In this document: positions 24,624-33,246 of the stretch, piece after piece
How the letters are laid out: the number at the start of each line of letters is the position of its first letter
How positions within the stretch are numbered: the stretch's first letter is position 1
Assembly (NCBI GenBank): GCA_020629135.1
Contig: JAHDDX010000011.1
Coordinates: 1-47,083 of the forward strand
Source: Hellea sp.
GTDB taxonomy: Bacteria; Pseudomonadota; Alphaproteobacteria; Caulobacterales; Maricaulaceae
Direction of reading: 5' to 3'
Length of the DNA stretch: 47,083 nt
Translations under genes and position numbers: made by a program
Notes under the pieces: model-generated
Database searches by the model: none
What the model was told of the DNA's origin: nothing
What the model saw: the letters and a program-made list of their open reading frames with translations, nothing else

Positions 24624-25592
24624 CTAGTTTGCGGCGATGAAGTCTGCAATGCCGCTGACAATTCCCGGGTCTATAGGGGTGTCTGGCGAGTTATAACTGG
24701 CAATGTTGGCCATCCGATCGGACGGCGCCGTTTTTAAAACATGACTTATGCCATCCAAGATGACCAGTTCGGCACCTGACATTTTGGACAGACGCCGAGC
24801 GTCTTCTACGCTGACTTGAATGTCATGGGAGCCCTGGATGACGAGATTTGGAACATCCGTCTTTGCAAGTGCTTCACCTGGATCGACTTGAAATAGTGAA
24901 ATCAGATAGCCTTGAACTGTCGGCGCAAATAACTGCAAAAGGGCAGGGTGCATCGCTGAGACGTCAACTTTCTGCCCCGATTCCAACTGGTCGATGGCTT
25001 TTAGAGCGTCTTCTAAAATAGGTGCATTGGCTGGGTTGTCAGATAATTGTTTGCGCAGGACATCGCTCAGGGGGAACCCTGGCGAGGCGACCGTGATCAC
25101 ACCACAAACATTATCTTGCCCGGCCGCGGCGACAGAAACCATTAAGCCGCCTTCTGAATGTCCTAATAAATAAGCGCAATTCCGACCTGTTTCAGTGGTG
25201 ACGGCTTTAACCCAATTCCGATAATCTTGGGCGTATATTTCAACACTCACCTCGTCGGCATTACCAGCACCCGAACTCGAATACAGGCCGCGCTTATCGA
25301 CACGCACAGAAGAAATTCCCCGCTCGGCTAAGTCATGCGCCAGGAACTTGAGTGAATTTGAGGTCATGCCGCCATTATTGCCATCCTTATCCGTTGGACC
25401 GGAACCGGGAACAATAATGACGACAGGCTTATTCTCACCGGCATTAACATAAGTGCCACCTAGTTGGCCGCTTTGAATATCCGTTTCTGTCCAATTGTGT
25501 ATTTCCGATATATCGGTGGTTTCGGTTTCTGTGGTTGCATTGGCGCAGGCCGTTGCCAGGATCGCAGTTGTTAAAATAAGGAGTTTTTTCAT
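24624..25592 (-). CDS. Alpha/beta hydrolase lipoprotein (S33-like)
   Basis: A 322-residue alpha/beta-hydrolase with a lipoprotein signal peptide (lipobox ATAC, Cys16). The oxyanion region is VPGSGPTDKDG, the nucleophile is Ser146 in LLGHSEGG, and the acid and histidine lie in QGSHDIQV and DGISHVLK. This is the serine aminopeptidase/esterase type of the fold; substrate unknown, location probably the cell envelope. It is third in an ArsR-SdpI-hydrolase operon (8 bases after SdpI). Its stop lies 8 bases from the stop of the convergent kinase, across the palindrome AAACTAGTTT. Confidence 0.85.
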   Translation of the reverse strand: MKKLLILTTAILATACANATTETETTDISEIHNWTETDIQSGQLGGTYVNAGENKPVVIIVPGSGPTDKDGNNGGMTSNSLKFLAHDLAERGISSVRVDKRGLYSSSGAGNADEVSVEIYAQDYRNWVKAVTTETGRNCAYLLGHSEGGLMVSVAAAGQDNVCGVITVASPGFPLSDVLRKQLSDNPANAPILEDALKAIDQLESGQKVDVSAMHPALLQLFAPTVQGYLISLFQVDPGEALAKTDVPNLVIQGSHDIQVSVEDARRLSKMSGAELVILDGISHVLKTAPSDRMANIASYNSPDTPIDPGIVSGIADFIAAN

Positions 25593-25600
25593 CGGGTTCT

Positions 25601-26308
25601 CTATTCGACATATTCGGGTGAAGTGTGGCGGTCGCTGGCATTTCGCCAGGCCAGATAAGAATAAACCAGCGAGAATGCTGTGATCAGAAGGCTTCCGCCG
25701 ACTATGATCGGAATCTGCCAGCTTGTCGGCAGCGCTACAACGCTAATAAATCCCAATAATCCCAGTCCGATAAATAGGCGACCTGCAATTCGGTGGGTTT
25801 TTTCCCAGGCTTCATCGCTGGATAATGTCCAGGGTGTACGTATGCCAAAAAACCAGTTTGAGCGGGATTTTGGCAGGTAATTTCCCATGATCAATAAGAG
25901 CACAGACAAACCGCCGACAATTAACTCCGGCATGACATCAAGTGTCGCATCTGGTGAATTAGCACCTTTGACCATCGAATAGCATACGAGCGCCGTTACA
26001 AAGATCATTAATACTAATGTGCCAAACCAGATTGCCAGATAGGCCCGTCCAGAGCGCTGAATGTTTTTGTTTCTGGGATCAATTTTAATGCCCAGGGCTA
26101 AAATCAGACTGGTGAATACGGAAATGCCGGGGAGTAGCCAAAGGATGCGCTTCGCATTGCCAACCGGTTCAAACCTGTCAGCCTCGCCTTTATAATTCCA
26201 GTGCACCGGGATCTCGCCCGTATCCGGCAGGGCGTTCACGGTCCATATTACCATAATGGCCATCAAAATTGTAGCCATTAGGGTTGCGATTAATCCGTTC
26301 CTGATCAT
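25601..26308 (-). CDS. SdpI-family membrane protein (DUF1648)
   Basis: The 235-residue protein has six or so hydrophobic helices with the DUF1648 signature PVHWNYKGEADRF and the SdpI motif SNWFFGIRTPWTLSSDEAWEKTHRIAGRLF. In Bacillus subtilis SdpI gives immunity to the SDP toxin and relieves repression by the ArsR-type SdpR. Here the ATG overlaps the stop of an ArsR-type gene (ATGA), the same regulator-immunity arrangement. No SdpC toxin homologue is in the window, so the inducer is unknown. Confidence 0.88.
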   Translation of the reverse strand: MIRNGLIATLMATILMAIMVIWTVNALPDTGEIPVHWNYKGEADRFEPVGNAKRILWLLPGISVFTSLILALGIKIDPRNKNIQRSGRAYLAIWFGTLVLMIFVTALVCYSMVKGANSPDATLDVMPELIVGGLSVLLLIMGNYLPKSRSNWFFGIRTPWTLSSDEAWEKTHRIAGRLFIGLGLLGFISVVALPTSWQIPIIVGGSLLITAFSLVYSYLAWRNASDRHTSPEYVE

Positions 26309-26607
26309 TCTGCGGCCTCTTCATAGTCTTCATCATTGTCGTTCTGGCTGATCCCGATAAACGCCAATAGCGCACCTGCCGTGTCTTCGACGACGCTGGT
26401 ATTAATTCGGTATAATATCTGATTGCCCTGACGTTCTGCAGTAATCAGATCGGCATTTTTCAATACCGATAAGTGTCGACTGACGGTCGGCCAACTGCTT
26501 TCAAACTTTCCTGCCAGATCACCTGCCAGCATGGGTCCGGACCGCAACAGGCTAAGAATATTGCGTCTATCCGGATGGGCCAGAGCTTTGAAAATACTGT
26601 TTTGCAT
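26305..26607 (-). CDS. ArsR-family repressor (SdpR-like)
   Basis: A 100-residue winged helix-turn-helix protein opening MQNSIFKALAHPDRRNILSLL, with recognition region SSWPTVSRHLSVLKNADLI and the wing RQGNQILYRI. It has no metal-binding ELCVCDL motif, so it is not a metal sensor of the classic type. By analogy with SdpR it represses its own operon and is controlled by the adjacent SdpI. No ribosome-binding site precedes the ATG; see the promoter entry. Confidence 0.9.
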   Translation of the reverse strand: MQNSIFKALAHPDRRNILSLLRSGPMLAGDLAGKFESSWPTVSRHLSVLKNADLITAERQGNQILYRINTSVVEDTAGALLAFIGISQNDNDEDYEEAAE

Positions 26608-26609
26608 AA

Positions 26610-26642
26610 TTGCTAATTAGCAAAAACGCTAAATAGATTCAA
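26610..26642 (-). promoter_or_regulatory. Promoter-operator of the ArsR-SdpI operon
   Basis: On the minus strand TTGAAT (26637-26642) and TAATTA (26614-26619) are separated by 17 bases. The -10 box sits in the centre of the perfect 14-bp palindrome TTGCTAATTAGCAA (26610-26623), a natural site for autorepression. Transcription is predicted to start at or next to the A of the ATG, so the mRNA may be leaderless, which agrees with the missing ribosome-binding site. Confidence 0.6.
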
Positions 26643-26711
26643 GTCAAAAACAGAAGATATAAACTTACTAAAAACACAGTATCGAATTCCTGAGTAAGCC
26701 TGTCGCGAAAT

Positions 26712-29700
26712 TTAAGGCGTGCTGAGAGCTTTTTCAGTATGGGCCGGGCCGACAACAGAGCGCGGAGCGATGCGACGTAGCAGGCCTTTGGCGGTGTTCT
26801 GATCAAACTTGATGCGCATTTGAATGTAAACGCCTTCGCGGGAGTATTCCGTCGCCTCGAAGTCATCATCTTCAAAGCCTTCGACATTGTAGCCCGCGCT
26901 GATCCAGACATTGTCCACAGGTGAAACACCAATAGAAGGACCAAAACTATACTGGGTCTCTTTGCCATTTGTCAGTGCAGATCCGCGCAGACCGATATCG
27001 ATTTTCCGAGTCAGGTCATAGCGTGTCTCACCACCAAATAGGTGGTTGGTACTTTTTAATGAAAGACCCGCAATATCCTGGCGTACATGTTTCACACCAT
27101 AATTACCGGAAACCTGCCAGTTATCTGCCAGCAAAGTATTCACGGCCAGATTATTGACCAGCTTGGTTGATTTGCCAGTTCGTGAGTCGTTTTCGTGATT
27201 CACATCAAAGCGATTGAACACAATCAAATCATCGCTATTGCGTGGACGCCAGGCGGCACCTATGCGGGCGTCCATTGATTTTGTCGAACCGACTGTGCCT
27301 TTAGGCGAGCTCTCATAGGCCCGTGCGGCCGCGGCCAAGGATAGCTTTTCTGAAAGTTCGCGCGCAACACCGGCTGTCCCGATCCAGGTGACGTTTTGAG
27401 AGGTCTCCCGGGCTTCCAGGCGCGCTGACCCGCTCATTTTATCATCATGATAGGCCAGGCCCACATAAGCGGAGGTGAAGTCCTCATTGGTTTCAAGCGG
27501 CGAAACAGCCGCGTCACCGGCGACTTCGATATACTCACCGCTGTCATCTAGAACGTGGCGGTTTCGAACGCCAAGAGACCCGGACCATTTTTCATCAAAC
27601 TTTACTTGCTGATCGACGCCGATGGTCGCGCCAAGGCGTTGACCGGAATCCTGAGTGATCAGATCAGATGAGGCTGTAATGGACGTGCCTTTCCAGGGTG
27701 TTGTTGCCAGGCCTACCACGGTGTTCTGACCGGAATTGTTTTCGCCATTAAGAATATCATGACGGACGCTCAGTGTCGTACTTTGACCAACGGTTTTGTC
27801 GACCCCTACGCTAATGCGCTGCGGGTAATTAGACACCGCATCCTTGCCGCCCAGCGGCTGTTCTATACTAGCGCTTACCGTGGCCTTATGCTTGGGAATG
27901 CGCAGGCTGGCTTGGGCCAGGGCCAATACAGATTGGCGATCGTCGCGTCCGATTAATTTGTCCTTGGCAGCTCGCACCCCACCACTCAGGGTGAGCTTGT
28001 CATCGCTATGGGTGACAAGTACTTCGCCGCTATCACGGGAGTTACCCGTACCTAAATTGTCTTCATGATAGGCGCTAGCCTCTACCAAACGCGTACCGCG
28101 TTTTCCTGTTTCTTTGTCTTCAAATTCGTCAAACTTATATTTGGCTGTCGCGCCGTACCGACGAATACCATTCGTGTTCGAATTTTGCTGCCCCAGACCA
28201 AACCCGCCGTCTTCTTCGCGGAAATAGGCCTGAGCGCTCAGGTTTTTGCTGGTATGAATAACCTCCGCCAGCATAGCCTTGCGGGCTTCGCCGCCGGTGG
28301 CAGAGGCGTCGTCTGTGATTGCATATTCGGCTCGTACTTCCGTATCGTCAGAAATATCGGCGACCAGATCAACGCCAACCATGTTTTCTTTGGAGCCACT
28401 GCTCAGCGCACTGCCATCCTGCTGAACAAAGGTAGACCCGATCCGGACTTTGCCGTCTGCCAGGTCAGCCTGTACGCGCCCGCCAAAAGTGACATTGCGC
28501 TCGGCCTCTTCGGACGTTTCGTAGTCCACAACGATTACATTGGGATTGAAGCTTTCATCTGAGACATCGACAGGCAGACGGAAGATCAATTCACCGGTCA
28601 GATAATCCAGCGTGTAATCAAGGTGGCGGATCATTTCGCGGCGATCAAGAACGATGTCCGGACGATTACGGTCTCGTGTCTCTACGACAATATGTTCAGA
28701 CTGTGCGAGAATGTTACCATTCGTCAGCTGATAAGATCCGCTGGTCCCATCGGCGGCGATTTCATCTTTGGCAAAACCTTGATTGGTCTCCGCGGCAAAG
28801 CCCATGACCTGAAAGTTTTTACCGATATATTCGGCGCGCAGACCGGACAGGCGGCGATTATAGCTGGTCAGGCGGCCTTCGGTGATATTAGTGTCGAAAT
28901 CCCCAAACAAGGCCGATGCCGTACGCTTTTCAAGCTTTACGAATAGGGGATAGCGGCTGAGCGCTTCATATTCCTGATAGGAACGATCCCCATAAAGCGT
29001 GTAATAAGCATTGGGGTCTATTTCACTTAGGAAGTCGCCGTCCTGATCGCCGCGACGTTTGTCGGTGTCGACCGCCAGCGTCATCAACCAATTGCCTTTG
29101 ACCAGGCCTTTGGCAAAGAAGGCAATGCGACCATCACGGATTGTATCGTTTTCGCTGCTTGGATTTAGAGAAACGGCTTTGTCTTTAAGGGTCTCATAGC
29201 CCACTGATCCTTCAGCAAGACCCACGACAATCCAATCCCGTTTTTCTGGCTCCAGATACATATTTACCGGTACCTGACGTCCATTATCCAAAGTGACGAT
29301 TACGGTGACTTTCCCGGTTTTGAGCGTCGGTTCGAGCTCAATCTCGACGACCCCATTTTGGCCGACTATGATATCCTGTCGGGCTGAAAGCGGGGCAATA
29401 TAATCTGAAGCTTGCTCTACCAGGGTCCGCTCGCCGCTGTCATCATAAAGGCGGTAAGGGGCCTCCACATCAATTGTTGCAATACGCCCGGCATGGACCG
29501 CCTGTCCCGCCTCATCTTCAAGCCGGATAGCGATCGTCGGCACGGAACGGCCATCGGCTACAAGGAAGGACTGATCGGGCAGACCTTGCGCCCGGGCAAT
29601 GTTTTTGGCGAAGCGAACGGTTTCTGTCAGGGTTTTTAAAACCTGACCCTGTTTATCCGTGATCACGGCTTCAAAACGGTTTTCGCCGTGGCGCAAATCG

Positions 29701-31781
29701 ACCCCTTTATAACGGGTGAGTTGAACCGTACTCGCATCATTGATTTCTCGGCCAGACATATTACGGGCGGAAACTGGACGCCCATTCATAGTCAGCGTCA
29801 GAGAGGTTCCAACCGGATGCTTGATTCCCAGATTGATGGATGCCCGATCAGGGGTTCTGTCCATATCTGGATAGACCCAGGCGATTTCATCATCTTGCTT
29901 GTTCAGCCAATCACGGTCATAATTTTTGTAATCAACAGCTTCTTCGAATGATTGCTCGACAACAGCTTCCTCAACCTCGCCATTACGTTTGAGGTAGAAA
30001 TTTGCCCGCCAGATACCGCCGCCCTGAACATCCACAAACTTGGATGTTGCCCGTCCGGCATAACGCGTGTTTTCTTCGCAAGTCATGATGTCAAAACCCT
30101 TTGGTAGGGTTTCTTCGTCGACTTGAACCACATGAGTACCTTCGCTTACACCTTCGAAGTGGAAGAGGCCGTCTGCGTCACTTAGCGCATAGGCGCCAGT
30201 TTCCATATAAATCCGTACGCCTTCGACACCAATGCCCGGCGTTATATCGCGGGCCCATTTCTGATCGGCGTCGCAGGATTGTTCGGACACGCGCCCGACA
30301 ATAGTCGATTTGCTGCGAAACAAGTCTTCGCGCAATTTAATCGCAGCGCGGGCAATGTTTGAAATCTGATCGCCATTGGCATCCCGCAATACAGCCCGGT
30401 TAACGGCATCACCAAAGGCGGCTCCCGGGCCGACTTCCAAGGCATAGTTCAATGAAATGACTTCGCCAGGGTTTATCGTCCCAATCGGGAATGTCAGTAA
30501 ATCTGCACGGTCCGAAACTTCGGGATCATCTATGAATTCTGCGTTTTCGCGGGATGAACCTTCAAGATAACGAAATCCAACCGGAAGCGTATCAAACAAA
30601 CGGAACGGCGCTGGCGTTGTTCCTCGGTTCTCGATCGTGACTGTATAGCCAACAAAATCACCCACATCTGCAAAAGCGCGGTCAGCATGTTTAGAGACGA
30701 CCAAATCCGAATCCGGATCTAACGGGATGTCAAATCGCAAGGGTCCAAGCGCATCCAGGCCGATAGGCTGCCCATAGGAAGCATCAATGATGAAATAACC
30801 CGCTCCCGTTGTCTGATTGATATAGTCCGGGGTTAAGATCGAGGCGAAGCGATAACCTTCTGGCGGTATAACTTCGACATAATATTCGCCAGGTTCAACC
30901 AACGGAAATGAGAATATTCCATCGCCGCTTTGATAGTTTAGCCCACTCTCATCCGTAATAGCTTCCCCGCTGATTACAGTGGCCGGAAAAATAGATTCTC
31001 CGTCTATGCCCCAAACATTTGCCATACCCCCTTGGGTCTGCATCAATGTAACCTGAGCCCCAGAGACAGGAGATCCTGTCACTGAATCAAATACGGTATT
31101 AAGAGGGTTTACGGCCGCGGAGTCGACAACGACTTGCGAGACCGCATTATCATAGCTGGCGACGATTTGTTGCTCGTTCTCAGTTGTCAGCTCGGGATCA
31201 TATTTAGAGGTGTTTAAGCGCGTGGTCGGCGCAAAGCCCCAAAACTCGCCCGTATCCGGTCCGGTTTCGAACAACTGCAAAACAATCGCATCACCTTCGC
31301 CGATTTCAATTGTAATTTCGATCGTTTCGATTTCATTTGGATCATAATTTGCGGATGGATCGACGACCTGTACGAATAGCAGCTCGCCTGCCAAATAGGT
31401 ATCAGCCGGTGCCAGGGGCACAGGCGCAGAGAAATCTACTGTGTTTCCGGTATTGGTCGGATTGTCAAAATTTGAAAATGGCCCGTTTAGGCTGCCGCTA
31501 GGACTATATTGCGATCCGTTGATCTGAACCAGGCTCGCATTATCAGAGTTGGGTGAGTACCGAAAAAATTCGATTGTCGGATCCACACGAGGTGGTCGAA
31601 TGGTAAATACAGCCGCATTGGTTTCCAGTGAAAACTCCGTCTGACCGACGGTATAGGTCACCTCAGCTATATTGACGACGTCTTCTCCGACTGTCTCCGC
31701 GGCTGCCAATTGGGCAGGTAGAGACAAGGCGGTAGACGCGAGGGCGAAAGCCCCAAATTTATGTCGTGTGTCTTGTTTCAC
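26712..31781 (-). CDS. Giant DUF11/SdrD-B protein with probable outer-membrane barrel
   Basis: With a GTG start at 31781 the product is 1689 residues and begins with a signal peptide (MKQDTRHKFGAFALASTALSLPAQLAAA). An ATG 27 codons upstream lies inside a hairpin and leaves an atypical N-terminus. A DUF11-type domain spans about residues 350-470 (DLVVSKHADRAFADVGDFVGYTVTIENRG split), followed by an SdrD-B/carboxypeptidase-regulatory-like domain (about 510-580, YALSDADGLFHFEGV) and further beta-sandwich regions. The last 550-600 residues have the alternating pattern of a beta-barrel, ending VYIQMRIKFD plus a tail. I infer an outer-membrane protein with a large N-terminal soluble part. It is downstream of a DUF11 protein in one transcription unit. 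Confidence 0.75.
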   Translation of the reverse strand: MKQDTRHKFGAFALASTALSLPAQLAAAETVGEDVVNIAEVTYTVGQTEFSLETNAAVFTIRPPRVDPTIEFFRYSPNSDNASLVQINGSQYSPSGSLNGPFSNFDNPTNTGNTVDFSAPVPLAPADTYLAGELLFVQVVDPSANYDPNEIETIEITIEIGEGDAIVLQLFETGPDTGEFWGFAPTTRLNTSKYDPELTTENEQQIVASYDNAVSQVVVDSAAVNPLNTVFDSVTGSPVSGAQVTLMQTQGGMANVWGIDGESIFPATVISGEAITDESGLNYQSGDGIFSFPLVEPGEYYVEVIPPEGYRFASILTPDYINQTTGAGYFIIDASYGQPIGLDALGPLRFDIPLDPDSDLVVSKHADRAFADVGDFVGYTVTIENRGTTPAPFRLFDTLPVGFRYLEGSSRENAEFIDDPEVSDRADLLTFPIGTINPGEVISLNYALEVGPGAAFGDAVNRAVLRDANGDQISNIARAAIKLREDLFRSKSTIVGRVSEQSCDADQKWARDITPGIGVEGVRIYMETGAYALSDADGLFHFEGVSEGTHVVQVDEETLPKGFDIMTCEENTRYAGRATSKFVDVQGGGIWRANFYLKRNGEVEEAVVEQSFEEAVDYKNYDRDWLNKQDDEIAWVYPDMDRTPDRASINLGIKHPVGTSLTLTMNGRPVSARNMSGREINDASTVQLTRYKGVDLRHGENRFEAVITDKQGQVLKTLTETVRFAKNIARAQGLPDQSFLVADGRSVPTIAIRLEDEAGQAVHAGRIATIDVEAPYRLYDDSGERTLVEQASDYIAPLSARQDIIVGQNGVVEIELEPTLKTGKVTVIVTLDNGRQVPVNMYLEPEKRDWIVVGLAEGSVGYETLKDKAVSLNPSSENDTIRDGRIAFFAKGLVKGNWLMTLAVDTDKRRGDQDGDFLSEIDPNAYYTLYGDRSYQEYEALSRYPLFVKLEKRTASALFGDFDTNITEGRLTSYNRRLSGLRAEYIGKNFQVMGFAAETNQGFAKDEIAADGTSGSYQLTNGNILAQSEHIVVETRDRNRPDIVLDRREMIRHLDYTLDYLTGELIFRLPVDVSDESFNPNVIVVDYETSEEAERNVTFGGRVQADLADGKVRIGSTFVQQDGSALSSGSKENMVGVDLVADISDDTEVRAEYAITDDASATGGEARKAMLAEVIHTSKNLSAQAYFREEDGGFGLGQQNSNTNGIRRYGATAKYKFDEFEDKETGKRGTRLVEASAYHEDNLGTGNSRDSGEVLVTHSDDKLTLSGGVRAAKDKLIGRDDRQSVLALAQASLRIPKHKATVSASIEQPLGGKDAVSNYPQRISVGVDKTVGQSTTLSVRHDILNGENNSGQNTVVGLATTPWKGTSITASSDLITQDSGQRLGATIGVDQQVKFDEKWSGSLGVRNRHVLDDSGEYIEVAGDAAVSPLETNEDFTSAYVGLAYHDDKMSGSARLEARETSQNVTWIGTAGVARELSEKLSLAAAARAYESSPKGTVGSTKSMDARIGAAWRPRNSDDLIVFNRFDVNHENDSRTGKSTKLVNNLAVNTLLADNWQVSGNYGVKHVRQDIAGLSLKSTNHLFGGETRYDLTRKIDIGLRGSALTNGKETQYSFGPSIGVSPVDNVWISAGYNVEGFEDDDFEATEYSREGVYIQMRIKFDQNTAKGLLRRIAPRSVVGPAHTEKALSTP

Positions 31782-31818
31782 GCGAATACTGTCCCACACC
31801 AAATCGGAGACGCGCGGA

Positions 31819-31871
31819 AAGTATTGGTAGCCCGCCACCCCAATAAAGCGGCGGGCCGTCATCCAATACTT
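31819..31871 (-). promoter_or_regulatory. Intercistronic two-part hairpin
   Basis: On the minus strand the outer arms AAGTATTGG/CCAATACTT (31871-31863 with 31827-31819) enclose an inner GCCCGCC/GGCGGGC stem (31856-31850 with 31836-31830). It overlaps the stop codon of the DUF11 gene and sits ahead of the giant gene. No good T-run follows, so it may attenuate or protect mRNA and lower downstream expression. Confidence 0.6.
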
Positions 31872-32976
31872 ACTTTACGAGGGCCCGAATAGTGATCGTG
31901 CCTGTTGTCGACGTTGCGGGCGATACTGGAGCCGGCAATACGCCGTTCTCAAAATTCACCTCACAGGCGCCGCCTGTACAATCCGTATTTGCGGCCGGTA
32001 GAGCCGGTGTGCCAAAGGCACCCGCTGAGAAATCACCACCGGAAACGGCTGTGATAAACTCAAGATTATCGTCCAATACGTCATTGATGACGATCGATGT
32101 CGCATCGGCGCTACCGCTGTTAACAACCGTAATCACATATTCAACACAAGCGCCTGGTACAGGGTGAGCTCCCGCTGTTGGTGTTCCTGGAATAGTCGTA
32201 CATCCACTGCCGTCTTCTGAATAGACAGACACAGCTTTCGCGCCGGTCAAATCAGCGGTAACGACGTTAAAGATAGCCGTGCCGGATTCAACACCGTCAG
32301 GATTTGTTCCATCATCGCCTGATGAGGCTTCACCAGAGGTTGGATCATCTGCAAAGACGTTTTCAACGACTGTCAGGTCAGCATCATTGCCATCCGTGTC
32401 TTCAGTAACAAGAACGCCGCTTGTATCAAGCGTTGTCGCAAGGAGTGAAATGCCGTCTTGTTGTCCATCTGTAGCACCCGCCGGAATATCACCGCGGATT
32501 TCAACATTGATGGTCTGATCAGCTGTCAGTTCAGGATAGTTAGAGCCTGTGAACTGGATATAACTACCCGGTGTAGTTGGGTCTTCATACCAAATTTCCA
32601 GTCCAGTCGCATCAAAGTCATTTAAGGCTTCGTCCAGAAGCGTCAGATCATATTGCTGCGTGTCGTTACCTTCATTGGTGAGGGTATAAACCAATGCCTG
32701 ATCCGTGCTGCCGGGTGTGACGTCGGTATCCGTTGTAGAATCGACGTTCAAATCGATCAAACGGTCAACCGTAAACGCTGTCGGGTCGTCATTTCCGCCC
32801 GTTCCGTCATTGGTGATTTGTGTTTGATCAACACCACCTACCTGGTAATCCAGGGTAAAGATGTTTTCCACGCTTGTGCCGGCTGCGGTCCCTGCAGCGT
32901 GAGCATTGCCCACCGTGAATACTGACAGAGCGGTTGCTCCCAGCAGAACCTTTAAAAGTTGAGTTTTATGTTTCAT
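31870..32976 (-). CDS. Secreted DUF11-domain protein
   Basis: The 368-residue protein has a clear signal peptide (MKHKTQLLKVLLGATALSVF, cut after NAHA). It is acidic and rich in Asp, Thr and Gly. The C-terminal part (AKAVSVYSEDGSGC, CVEYVITVVNSGSADATSIVIND) is a DUF11 beta-sandwich; two Cys pairs (GCTT...GACVEY and DCTGGACEV) could form disulfides. DUF11 proteins are surface or envelope proteins of unknown exact role. It is the first gene of a two-gene unit with the giant barrel protein and probably works with it. Confidence 0.8.
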   Translation of the reverse strand: MKHKTQLLKVLLGATALSVFTVGNAHAAGTAAGTSVENIFTLDYQVGGVDQTQITNDGTGGNDDPTAFTVDRLIDLNVDSTTDTDVTPGSTDQALVYTLTNEGNDTQQYDLTLLDEALNDFDATGLEIWYEDPTTPGSYIQFTGSNYPELTADQTINVEIRGDIPAGATDGQQDGISLLATTLDTSGVLVTEDTDGNDADLTVVENVFADDPTSGEASSGDDGTNPDGVESGTAIFNVVTADLTGAKAVSVYSEDGSGCTTIPGTPTAGAHPVPGACVEYVITVVNSGSADATSIVINDVLDDNLEFITAVSGGDFSAGAFGTPALPAANTDCTGGACEVNFENGVLPAPVSPATSTTGTITIRALVK

Positions 32977-33068
32977 TTCCCGATCCCTTTGTATTGGTAC
33001 CGGGATTGGTAGCGAAAAACCGTTAATTTCGAGATGAGAAACAGGGTTAACAGCTCGTAAAAAGGCCG

Positions 33069-33094
33069 TTTACCCATATTAACCAATGGGTAAA
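33069..33094. promoter_or_regulatory. Inverted repeat upstream of the DUF11 unit
   Basis: TTTACCCAT (33069-33077) and ATGGGTAAA (33086-33094) are a perfect 9-bp inverted repeat with an 8-base spacer containing TTAACC. It lies about 95 bases upstream of the DUF11 start, in the 270-base gap after infB. No T-run follows on either strand, so an operator is more likely than a terminator. Confidence 0.4.
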
Positions 33095-33209
33095 AAACAA
33101 CTAAAAAACAAATACTTAGAAGAATTGCTGGCTTGCGGTATTTACCTCTTATTAAGCCTTTGAGAATCCAAATAAAATATGTTGTTGACAGCTCAATTGT
33201 TAAGAGATT

Positions 33210-33240
33210 TTGCCGCCTTTACTCTTAGCATAGGCGGCAA
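33210..33240 (-). terminator. Probable terminator after infB
   Basis: On the minus strand, 6 bases after the infB stop, TTGCCGCC (33240-33233) pairs with GGCGGCAA (33217-33210) around a 15-base loop. The following sequence AATCTCTT is only weakly T-rich, so termination may be partial. Confidence 0.5.
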
Positions 33241-33246
33241 GAGTGA

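Noticed and set aside
31782..31862. ATG start of the giant DUF11/barrel protein
   Set aside because: The ATG is buried in a hairpin and gives no signal peptide at the N-terminus; the GTG at 31781 does.
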